DNA from: Methanoregula sp.
Lineage (GTDB): Archaea > Halobacteriota > Methanomicrobia > Methanomicrobiales > Methanospirillaceae
DNA: 38,814 bases
Assembly (NCBI GenBank): GCA_023228295.1
Contig: JALOBP010000017.1
Coordinates: forward strand, 1-38,814
Direction of reading: 5' to 3'
The notes under the pieces were generated by a model. The model was not told where the DNA came from. It searched no databases and saw only the letters and a list, made by a program, of their open reading frames with translations. The position numbers and the translations under genes were made by a program. How positions within the stretch are numbered: the stretch's first letter is position 1; every line of letters starts with the position of its first letter. Of the stretch, positions 32,896 to 38,814 are shown in pieces.

Positions 32896-33366
32896 TTTTA
32901 ATAACATTTTGAGATCCTTGAGACCGCTCTGAATTTCATTCTCAAGTGCCTCATTATTTTCAATAATTATTTCCGGCTTCTCATATTGTACGTCTTCGTA
33001 CTCGATCTCATTGTAGCGTGAGATGAAGAGATCGTATCCGTTCTCTTTAATCTCGCTGATGGGAACGAAGGAACATTTGCCTTCCTAACCTACAGGGTTC
33101 CCTTTCTTCCGGTTGCGTTAATACTGGATGATGTCCAGGATATCCCCCTTGCCATCAATGAATGTCAACTTATCATCAAGCGAGTACCCGTCCGCGTCCA
33201 TGTCATAGAACCAGATTTCTCGGCCACGCTCAAGTGTCGCGACCCCAAAGGGGAGCTGTGTTTCGTGACGTTCGGGCGCAAAAATGTCAGCATCACCTCA
33301 TACTCGGATGATAACATCCTTGCGAAGGTCGAGACCTGGGCTGATACTGTGACGTCTCTCGAGTAA
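32896..33366 (-). pseudogene. hsdM: Type I restriction methyltransferase HsdM, C-terminal relic
   Basis: One minus-strand frame, interrupted only by stops, gives GREIWFYDMDADGYSLDDK near 33230-33175, then DILDIIQY-stop-RNRKKG, a second stop, then CSFVPISEIKENGYDLFIS, RYNEIEYEDVQYEKPEIII and ENEIQSGLKDLKMLL. This is the end of HsdM: the WFYDMxADGxSLDDKR segment followed by the xAFxVPxxEIxENGYDLSxxRYKE block. TAA and TAG replace codons inside, and a TGA (33298-33300) breaks the upstream part. No hsdS or hsdR is intact nearby, so this is the trace of a lost restriction-modification locus. Confidence 0.8.
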
Positions 33367-33397
33367 ATTCATCCGGGAAAATTTCTAAAATTTTTCT

Positions 33398-33540
33398 GAT
33401 TGGAAAAATCCGGAAATGTTTGACGAAGGAGACAACAGATCTTCGAAGCCAAAGAAAGATTGGAAATATCTGGAATGGCATGATGATGGAGGCCGCAGGT
33501 ATCAGAAGGAGAAGGGAGATTGGAAAAAACCCGAAAAATT
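33398..33540 (+). repeat. Degenerate 60-bp tandem repeat, about 2.4 units
   Basis: GATTGGAAA recurs at 33398, 33458 and 33518, exactly 60 bp apart, each followed by a related A/C/G-rich block. Units 1 and 2 agree at about 25 of the first 34 bases. In one plus frame they encode DWKNPE, DWKYLEW and DWKKPEK at a 20-residue period. This looks like a decayed repeat-protein segment rather than a CRISPR array, because the intervening DNA also resembles itself. Confidence 0.55.
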
Positions 33541-33736
33541 GCAGTAAAAATCCTGAATGGAAACGGGCAGCCCCCACCTGCGCTGCCGGCCCCCATCGGG
33601 AACGGGACGCTATTAGCGATGGAAATACTCCGATGAATTGGAAATCTAAAATTTTTTTCGGAACCGGTAATACGTCCATCATGCAAATGGGGGTGCCATC
33701 GATGAGCATCAAATCAATTCGGTAATTTTCCCCAAC

Positions 33737-33848
33737 AAAGAAAAATCCAATCGCAAATTGGACAACTACAGAAAGATCTCCCAAAAGCGTCAAATAACTT
33801 CCGGAACTTTCTCAAGAAAAGAAAAAATCCAATCGCAATTGAACAACG
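33737..33848 (+). repeat. Direct repeat pair, ~31 bp, 80 bp apart
   Basis: AAAGAAAAATCCAATCGCAA followed by ATTGGACAAC (from 33737) recurs as AAAGAAAAAATCCAATCGCA then ATTGAACAAC (from about 33818). The bases upstream of each copy also match in part. The second copy lies inside the TPR-like relic. With the 60-bp repeats just upstream, it marks a duplicated and decaying stretch. Confidence 0.55.
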
Positions 33849-34207
33849 GTGGGAACTTGCTTCCGATCTATCCCCTGCTCATCGCCATCTACCAGAAGAA
33901 CGGCAGGTACGATGAGGTAGTTGGAGAGTTTAAAGAACTCCGGAACGAGCACAAACACACAAAGGAGGCGTATCATGATACTTGAAACAACACCAGTTGC
34001 AACCGTGACCGGCTTGTACCGTGGCCATTCAGCGGGCTTGAACCGCCAACAAAAGAGACCCCGCTCACGCGGGACGAAGGCCGGCGCAACCCTGTCTTCT
34101 ACGAGCTGGACCTGGATCCGGAAATTGGATGTATCAGCCCGCCCGTCGCGGGGTTCATTTTCAATTCGGCATCCTTTAATCTGCCGGATTCAATAAAAAG
34201 TATATGA
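33758..34207 (+). pseudogene. Relic of a TPR-like protein gene with internal stop
   Basis: A single frame reads PIYPLLIAIYQKNGRYDEV and FKELRNEHKHTKEAYHDT, then TGA (33983-33985), then continues convincingly with DRLVPWPFSGLEPPTKE, RRNPVFYELDLDPEIG and FIFNSASFNLPDSIKSI to TGA at 34205-34207. The first part resembles a tetratricopeptide helix pair. The second part has no recognised family. No start codon with a ribosome site is seen. The final TGA overlaps the ATG of the next small gene (ATGA), suggesting these once formed an operon. Confidence 0.55.
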
Positions 34208-34443
34208 GAACAGGGATCTTAACACTCGGTATCATTTTCGTGATGATTGGTATCGCGTCTTATATGTCAGCCCAGTTACGGATTGATGAATATCAAACGC
34301 TTCTTGGCCAGGCGGCGCTCCTTATTTCAGATGAGGCACAACAGGATTACCAGATGTACCAGCTCATGCAGATGGCTGGTGCAATCCTGAGTACGACCGG
34401 ATTGGTTGTGAGTGTTGCAGGAATCGCAGCAAAGGAAGAGTAA
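34204..34443 (+). CDS. Small two-helix membrane protein
   Basis: A 79-residue protein with two hydrophobic segments, ILTLGIIFVMIGIASYMSA at the N-terminus and AGAILSTTGLVVSVAGIAA at the C-terminus, joined by a Gln-rich polar stretch (QQDYQMYQLMQM). It could be a signal-anchored hairpin in the membrane. The ATG overlaps the stop of the upstream relic, the only translation cue, since no ribosome site is present. A run of T after the stop (34444-34450) fits a transcription end. Function unknown. Confidence 0.55.
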   Translation: MRTGILTLGIIFVMIGIASYMSAQLRIDEYQTLLGQAALLISDEAQQDYQMYQLMQMAGAILSTTGLVVSVAGIAAKEE

Positions 34444-34565
34444 TTTTTTTAAATTTTCTCACGTTCTGCAACAAGGATATCACGGATATCCGAAAGGGGG
34501 GGGGAACGTGCCCGGCCGATCCAAACCCGCCCATTTTTTATTTTTGGCACCAGAATACCACTTCA

Positions 34566-35391
34566 ATGAACGATGCGGATAAAAGAGCCGGTACCCAGCC
34601 CGGGATGGAGGACTTAAAAGACCCCGGCTACGAGATCTTCATCCTGCTCGTCTCTCTCCTCTCTGTCTTCAACCTGATAGTCTCGTGGATCCCCGGCCTC
34701 GACTCCGACTCCGTCAATGTCCTCATTGTCATCAACTTCTTCTTAACGATCATCTTCATCGCCGACTTCCTCTTCCGCCTCTTCAGCGCAGAGTCAAAGA
34801 CGCACTACTTTGTCTCTAACAGGGGGTGGGCCGACCTGCTCGCCAGCATCCCGGCGCTGCGCATCCTGAGGCTTTTCAGGATCTTCAAGGCATACCGCCT
34901 GCTCAACAAGTACGGCGCACGTAACATTTTTGGCCAGCTCAAAAAACACCGGGCCGAGAGTGTGCTCTACATCGTGGTCTTCTGCGTGATGCTCGTCATC
35001 GAGAGCGGGGCGTTCCTTGTTCATGGCAGAGCGGGGGGCACCTGATGCCAACATCCTCTCGGCCTCCGATGCCATGTGGTGGGTCTATGTCACGATCACT
35101 ACCGTGGGATACGGCGACCACTACCCAGTGACCAACGGGGGCCGGCTTGTCGGTATCATGATCATGACCATGGGTGTCGGCCTCTTTGGCACCCTGGCCG
35201 GTTTCATTGCCAACAAGCTCCTGGCACCGGAAGAGGGGACGGGACCCGGCGGGAAGGAAGGAACCGCGGGTGCCGGCCTTGCTGCTATCCAGGATGCTTT
35301 AGTGGAGCAGCGCCGTCAGAACGAACGGCTGCAGGATCGGCTCGACCGGATCGAGCAGCAGATCAGGGACCGGTCTCCGGAAAGGCGGTAA
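34566..35391 (+). pseudogene. Voltage-gated-type potassium channel, single frameshift
   Basis: Two frames together give a complete six-helix K+ channel. The first (34566-35045) has S1-S5: ILLVSLLSVFNLIVSWIP, ITNFFLTIIFIADFLFRLF-type S2/S3 and an S4-like ALRILRLFRIFKAYRLL. The second (from ~35020 to 35391) starts AERGAPDANILSASDAMWW, then the pore helix and selectivity filter TITTVGYGD, S6 IMTMGVGLFGTLAGFI and a coiled-coil tail (QRRQNERLQDRLDRIEQQI). A one-base insertion or two-base deletion near 35015-35025 separates them. Everything else is intact, so the lesion is recent or a sequencing error. Confidence 0.85.
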
Positions 35392-35406
35392 GCCCGCGGG
35401 TCAGCC

Positions 35407-36219
35407 TCAGGACACCGGCTCAGCGGTTGTCACGAGGGGAGTGATGACGATATCCCGGTAATTCGGCATATACTTCTGCAGGAACGGGACTGCTTCCGGG
35501 CAGAGCGTGTACCGGGCGTTTCTCCCGTCCTTTGAGATCACGAGCAATCCGTCGTACGAGAGCCGGTGCAGGTGCCAGTTCACACCGGCCCCGGAGATCC
35601 CCAAGGTCTGCTCGAGCTCCCCACGGGTCCGATTGGGATTTCTAAAGAGGAGTTCGAGGATATTTCGTGCCGTGGCGGCATTGAGGTGTTTAAGAACCTT
35701 CTGCTCCAGTACCGAATAACTCCCGGAGTTCTCAAAATATCGGGTATTCCGCGTGGCCTCAAGAACGGTTATCTTATTCATGAGTTTCAGTACGGCCAGA
35801 TGATAGCGGAGCGTCCCGGGACCCACGCGGGTCTCCCGTGAAATATCCATAAACGCCGTCCCCGGGTTATTCCGGATGAAGCAGTACACGGACATCCGTG
35901 TCGGGTTATCGAGCACGTTCATTCGTGCAAGTTTGCGGAACCCAAGGATGATTAACAGTTTAAAAAAGAAGATCAGTTCCAAGGGGAAGAGGAAGATCGG
36001 GCAGAACGAGCATACAATAGCCATGAGCATGATCCGGGGCGGGAGCTGCCAGAACTCGATCTGGGTTGTCTCTAACTGTACCGCATTTGCCGCATCCTCC
36101 GGTGTTGCGGGTTCAACCGTGTATCCCGCAAGGTCTTCATCCCAGGTGTTGGGTACATAGAACTGGCATGCCAGTAACACGAATAAAATTAACGTTATTG
36201 TTGCAGCCCGTTTCAGCAT
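35407..36219 (-). CDS. Membrane-anchored tandem winged-helix regulator, copy 1
   Basis: A 270-residue protein. Residues 1-20 form a signal or first helix, an extracytoplasmic loop contains AGYTVEPATPEDAANA, and a second long helix (about 75-105) returns the chain to the cytoplasm. Two winged-helix units follow: VYCFIRNNPGTAFMDISRE, GPGTLRYHLAVLKLMNKI; and ARNILELLFRNPNRTRGEL with GISGAGVNWHLHRLSYDGL. It should sense an external or membrane cue and bind DNA. ATG 36219 places the hydrophobic segment at the N-terminus. Its paralogue lies immediately upstream on the same strand. Confidence 0.85.
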   Translation of the reverse strand: MLKRAATITLILFVLLACQFYVPNTWDEDLAGYTVEPATPEDAANAVQLETTQIEFWQLPPRIMLMAIVCSFCPIFLFPLELIFFFKLLIILGFRKLARMNVLDNPTRMSVYCFIRNNPGTAFMDISRETRVGPGTLRYHLAVLKLMNKITVLEATRNTRYFENSGSYSVLEQKVLKHLNAATARNILELLFRNPNRTRGELEQTLGISGAGVNWHLHRLSYDGLLVISKDGRNARYTLCPEAVPFLQKYMPNYRDIVITPLVTTAEPVS

Positions 36220-36283
36220 ACAGGAATAATGGCTCCGCGATAAAAAAAGGATTATGATCTCAATATACCACACAGAGGGGACC

Positions 36284-37093
36284 TCAGGAGACTGACTCAG
36301 CAAGTATGGTATCCGTCAACACCACCATCCCACGGTACTCCGGCATGTACTTCTCGAGGTACGGAACTGCATCAGGGTTAATGATGTACCGGGCATTCCT
36401 CCCGTCCTTTGCAATCATCAGGATCCCCTCATCGGAGAAACGATGCAGGTGCCAATTCACACCAGCACCGGAGATCCCAAGGGCCTGTTCAAGTTCAACA
36501 CGGGTCATATCGGGTTTTTTTAAGAGGTGTTCGAGAATGATCCGCGAGGGTTCATTGTGCAGGAATTTCAGAACCTTCTGCTCCAGTACCGAATAACTCC
36601 CGGAGTTCTCGAAATACCGGGAATTCCGCGTGGTCTTGAGGGTCGTTATCTTGTTCATGAGTTTTAAGAGGGATAAGTGATAGCGGAGCGTCCCCGGCCC
36701 CACACCGGTTTTTTGGGAAATTTCAGTGAAACCTGCGCCCGGATTCTTCCTGATGAAACAATAAACCGAGTTCCGGGAGGTGTTGTCCAGGACATTTTTA
36801 TTTGCGATTTTTCGAAAACCAAGAAACCCGAAAATTTTAAGGAAGAATAAGATTTCAAGAGAGAATAGAAGGGCAGGTGAGGTGGTAAGCACTGCAATGA
36901 CTGCCCAGTCATACGGGGTCAGTTGCCAGAAGGGAACCTCGACCATCTCACTCGCAGATATCCCTACCAGATCTTCCGGCATTGCAGGCTCAACCGTGTA
37001 TCCGCCCAGGTTTGCACCCAGGGGAGGTACAAGACACGTGCAGAAACACAAAGCAAATAAAAGCCCGGTGAAAATATCTGCACGACCGTTCAT
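36284..37093 (-). CDS. Membrane-anchored tandem winged-helix regulator, copy 2
   Basis: A 269-residue paralogue of 35407-36219 with the same order: N-terminal helix, GGYTVEPAMPEDLVG in the external loop, a second helix near 65-95, then two winged helices (VYCFIRKNPGAGFTEISQK, GPGTLRYHLSLLKLMNKI; ILEHLLKKPDMTRVEL, GISGAGVNWHLHRFSDEG). The central linker RYFENSGSYSVLEQKVLK is identical in both, and the DNA there is identical for 41 bp. The conserved external TVEPAxPED loop is a candidate sensing or partner-binding site. It lies between copy 1 and a secreted protein gene on the same strand. Confidence 0.85.
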   Translation of the reverse strand: MNGRADIFTGLLFALCFCTCLVPPLGANLGGYTVEPAMPEDLVGISASEMVEVPFWQLTPYDWAVIAVLTTSPALLFSLEILFFLKIFGFLGFRKIANKNVLDNTSRNSVYCFIRKNPGAGFTEISQKTGVGPGTLRYHLSLLKLMNKITTLKTTRNSRYFENSGSYSVLEQKVLKFLHNEPSRIILEHLLKKPDMTRVELEQALGISGAGVNWHLHRFSDEGILMIAKDGRNARYIINPDAVPYLEKYMPEYRGMVVLTDTILAESVS

Positions 37094-37134
37094 GCGTGGA
37101 TAATATTACGCGGAATAAAAAAAGGGTTATGTTT

Positions 37135-37590
37135 TCAACTTAAAGCTGCGGAATACGTGAAACTCTGCGAACCGCTGACGCTCTGCCCATAAACAAAGGA
37201 ACTCCATGTTCCGGATGCAAGACCGCTGGCCTTGCTTATCCGCAGGGTGATCCGCCCGTTGATGACGCCGTCAGATGAATCATAATAAGGTCCCAACGTA
37301 GAATCCGGTGCTACAATCGTCAGTGATAGGGAATTTGCCGGAACACCCCAGTTGAGATCTGTTATAAAAGCGGTGTACCCTGAGGGAACATACGTCAGGA
37401 ACGTCATCGTCTGTCCTTGAGAGAGGGAGTAGGAAGTAGTGGCAAGTCTCGCTGTGCCCGGGAGCGAGAGGGGGTCATTTACCAACGTTACAACGTAGCC
37501 ATCTTTTTCTTCAACAACCTGTGCCGATACTGCCGGTGCAACAAGTGCCACACCGACTACAATCAATAGTACTAACCAGTGAACCTTCAT
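37135..37590 (-). CDS. Secreted beta-rich protein, unknown function
   Basis: A 151-residue protein with a signal peptide (VHWLVLLIVVGVALVAPAVSA, cleavage likely after Ala-Gln) and a mature part of ~125 residues rich in Ser, Thr, Gly and Tyr with alternating hydrophobics, as in a beta sandwich. There is no C-terminal anchor and no cysteine. ATG 37590 is preferred since it puts Lys directly before the hydrophobic core; an in-frame ATG six codons earlier is possible. A TATA-like TATTATA lies about 30-40 bp upstream. It may belong with the adjacent membrane regulators, by position only. Confidence 0.7.
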   Translation of the reverse strand: MKVHWLVLLIVVGVALVAPAVSAQVVEEKDGYVVTLVNDPLSLPGTARLATTSYSLSQGQTMTFLTYVPSGYTAFITDLNWGVPANSLSLTIVAPDSTLGPYYDSSDGVINGRITLRISKASGLASGTWSSFVYGQSVSGSQSFTYSAALS

Positions 37591-37643
37591 GGTATCACGG
37601 AGAAACATCCGATACAGGGTATAATACCTTTTGTCGCTGAGTA

Positions 37644-37674
37644 CCTTCCGCTTTTTTAATCCGAAAGGTACCGG
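37644..37674. repeat. Inverted repeat at the end of repeat element A
   Basis: GTACCTTCCG (37651-side) and CGAAAGGTAC face each other across an A/T-rich 11-base spacer, making a ten-pair stem with one G-T pair on one strand. The left arm is an inverted copy of the conserved AGCGGAAGGTAC end shared by repeat elements B and C. It lies just upstream of the secreted-protein promoter. Confidence 0.5.
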
Positions 37675-37776
37675 GCGAAAGATCGTTTATACTACTACAT
37701 GAAACCACGAGAGGCAGATGTCCACTGACATCTGCACGGCCGGGGGATCATGGTATCACATCCAAAAATCCCCGGC
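37660..37776 (-). repeat. Structured ~120-bp repeat element, copy A
   Basis: One end, at 37661-37690 on the plus strand, matches elements B and C at 21 of 30 bases (AAGGTAC...ATCGTTTAT). The other end has the constant box ATCACATCC at 37755, here in a loop closed by GCCGGGGGAT (37739-37748) and ATCCCCGGC (37768-37776). A separate perfect hairpin, GCAGATGTC-CACT-GACATCTGC, lies at 37714-37735. Spacing between the two conserved blocks is 95 bp. Strand is given as minus because T-runs follow the shared end on that strand. Confidence 0.55.
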
Positions 37777-37848
37777 TCGTCGTCTGTTTTCTATTGTTTC
37801 GAATGGTGCAGTACCTGAACATACATCAGTAAGCCAGGCTGGGGTGGA

Positions 37849-37971
37849 AGCGGAAGGTACTGAGTGATAAATCGTTAATAACCACTCATCATTCTGTAGA
37901 GTGGCGGCAATCGCGGATCTCCGGAACAGGAGCTGGGAACGGTATCCAATCACATCCACGGGCCCTCCCAG
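37849..37971 (-). repeat. Structured ~120-bp repeat element, copy B
   Basis: Plus-strand reading starts AGCGGAAGGTACTGAGTGAT then AAATCGTTAAT (37849-37879), which is 27 of 30 identical to copy C. The box ATCACATCC is at 37949, 100 bp further on, and is enclosed by CTGGGA (37933-37938) and TCCCAG (37966-37971). The middle part is poorly conserved. No protein frame is shared between copies. Confidence 0.6.
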
Positions 37972-37976
37972 TCCCT

Positions 37977-38231
37977 AGACGGAGGCATAAAAACCCCACT
38001 CCATAAAGGTCTATACAGTAATCGCGGTCGCCGCCTTCTCTTTTTTCCTGTATTATTCTGCTATTATCCTTAAAAACAAAAAATCCGTAAAGGTATGCAG
38101 TATCTTCAGGCAATACACTTCAGGATTAAAAGGATCCCCTTTTCTGCCGGATACCGGAACACAAACAGCTGAATAGGAATTAAAAAACCAAAACTACGAG
38201 GATGATCGGGATTTGCGGCTCATTAAAAAAA
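37977..38231. other. Spacer between repeat copies B and C
   Basis: AT-rich in its central part. A weak match to the start of the repeat (CCG-AAAGGTA-CAGT) lies near 38084, but no ATCACATCC box follows at the expected distance, so a fourth copy is not claimed. No protein gene is seen. Confidence 0.35.
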
Positions 38232-38351
38232 AGCGGAAGGTACTCAGTGACAAATCGTTAATATTACTCTCCCATTTTCCTAATTGGCAACTGTCAATGG
38301 TTGTCCGGAGAAATCGCCGGGGGAGGAATACCATCACATCCGCCCTCTCCC
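38232..38351 (-). repeat. Structured ~120-bp repeat element, copy C
   Basis: Starts AGCGGAAGGTACTCAGTGAC then AAATCGTTAAT at 38232 and has ATCACATCC at 38333, 101 bp on. That box is in a 17-base loop closed by an eight-pair stem of GGGGGAGG (38319-38326) and CCTCTCCC (38344-38351), with one G-T pair. On the minus strand the shared end runs into eight T, a plausible archaeal terminator. Confidence 0.6.
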
Positions 38352-38581
38352 TGCACCTTACCGAAGGGGGGGAAATTCCCCCCGCAATTCTGATATTCAA
38401 GGAATGGGACCGGGATCGCACGGAGATACCATGAGATGGTGCCAGCATGGCTTGGTTGTACGCACACAATTTGTATCTCACTGCTGTCCCTATCACCCAC
38501 CGTATACACAACCCATCTTGATCGCAACACAAGCGGACTTTCTTTAACACAAATTCACATGTTTAGAAAAGCCCAGAACGC

Positions 38582-38603
38582 AGCCCGATATTTAAAACGG
38601 GCT
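38582..38603 (+). promoter_or_regulatory. Perfect inverted repeat around a TATA box, presumed mtr promoter
   Basis: AGCCCG (38582-38587) and CGGGCT (38598-38603) are perfect inverted arms around ATATTTAAAA (38588-38597), a good archaeal TATA box. It lies about 150 bp ahead of mtrE, which would give a leader of ~120 nt. A second AT-rich site, near 38605-38612, could serve instead. A regulator binding the arms would cover the TATA box. Confidence 0.5.
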
Positions 38604-38751
38604 TAATATACCCTTCTATCGCCGGAACAAATTCGAAACATTTTAATTAAGATCTTACCAACTTTACACTAACCACAAAGAGTATCAACTCGATGTGCGT
38701 GGCATTGCATTTTGAATACTCTCGTGCATTCGCACGCAGGGAGGAGGCTAA

Positions 38752-38814
38752 ATGGAACATATTGTATTTGGCATTGGAATTACTGCATTGACAGGAGCTC
38801 TTGCCACTGTAGCC
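38752..38814 (+). CDS. mtrE: Tetrahydromethanopterin S-methyltransferase subunit E, N-terminus (partial)
   Basis: The first 21 codons, MEHIVFGIGITALTGALATV then Ala, match the opening of MtrE, which in methanogens begins ME-x-x-x-x-x-G-x-x-AL-x-GA-x-AT-x-AGAAED. MtrE is a membrane subunit of the Na+-pumping methyltransferase that moves the methyl group from H4MPT to coenzyme M. GGGAGGAGG ends seven bases before the ATG. mtrE usually leads the mtrEDCBAFGH operon, which should continue right of the window. Confidence 0.88.
   Translation, partial: MEHIVFGIGITALTGALATVA

Noticed and set aside
33063..33366. Plus-strand open frame ending TWADTVTSLE
   Set aside because: It looks protein-like, but the opposite strand carries clear HsdM blocks in a single frame; the plus frame has no start or family match.
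33398..33540. Possible CRISPR array (three GATTGGAAA boxes at 60-bp pitch)
   Set aside because: Only three boxes, the repeat is degenerate beyond nine bases, the would-be spacers resemble each other, and the unit is a multiple of three that encodes a 20-residue protein repeat. No cas genes are nearby.
33293..33793. 166-residue minus-strand open frame over the repeat region
   Set aside because: Low-complexity Phe/Ile/Leu sequence mirrors A-rich DNA on the plus strand. A short YRIDLMLIDGTPI stretch recalls restriction subunits but is too short to call.
33921..34196. 91-residue plus-strand frame across the TPR-like relic
   Set aside because: Arg/Ser/Thr-rich and in the wrong frame; the alternative frame through the TGA gives better protein-like sequence and an ATGA overlap with the next gene.
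38084..38190. Fourth copy of the structured repeat
   Set aside because: A weak match to the shared end exists near 38084 but no ATCACATCC box or stem is found at the expected 95-101 bp.

Overview
The window is archaeal and comes from a hydrogenotrophic methanogen, most likely a Methanoregula-like member of the Methanomicrobiales. The best markers are a methyl-coenzyme M reductase activation ATPase (AtwA, component A2), the first 21 codons of mtrE at the right edge, an A-type ATP synthase K subunit, a radical SAM protein of the Mhun_1560 type, archaeal TATA-like promoters and GC-rich codon use. No tRNA, rRNA, CRISPR array or transposase gene was found. Family names come from reading motifs; no database search was possible.

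Layout. 1-0.9 kb: end of a metal-ABC ATPase and its permease. 1-5.2 kb: a compact plus-strand cluster with a Cys-rich protein, a DUF134 regulator, a DUF5320-like peptide, AtwA and an Mrp/NBP35 ATPase, bracketed by two paralogous ~105-residue proteins; two of its promoters share a 23-bp element. 5.2-10.1 kb: a membrane protein, a dead DUF1232 gene, a SPASM radical SAM enzyme, and a peroxiredoxin divergent from a cobalamin-binding sensor-like protein. 10.1-12.6 kb: ruvC-ruvA-ruvB of bacterial type plus an acylphosphatase.

12.6-28.8 kb is an accessory island, nearly all on the minus strand. It holds three TetR regulators with recognisable operators, two paralogous ICMT-like membrane methyltransferases, two TIGR00027-type methyltransferases, two amidohydrolases, a flavodoxin-ferredoxin fusion, an NAD(P)H/FMN-type flavoprotein, an MBL-fold hydrolase, a DUF2284 protein, an OsmC protein, an alpha/beta hydrolase, a condensation-domain acyltransferase and a nine-cysteine protein. 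I infer TetR-controlled modules for modifying or detoxifying a hydrophobic small molecule. A lone atpK gene and a relic of a second alpha/beta hydrolase lie inside it.

28.8-37.6 kb: membrane and secreted proteins, a protein with a degenerate exonuclease fold, a truncated CDF transporter, relics of a type I restriction methyltransferase (HsdM) and of a TPR-like gene, a frameshifted potassium channel, and two tandem membrane-anchored winged-helix regulators beside a secreted protein. 37.6-38.75 kb has no protein gene but carries three diverged copies of a ~120-bp repeat with a constant loop inside differing GC-rich stems, then the presumed mtr promoter. Decay is a clear theme: at least seven genes are broken or truncated.
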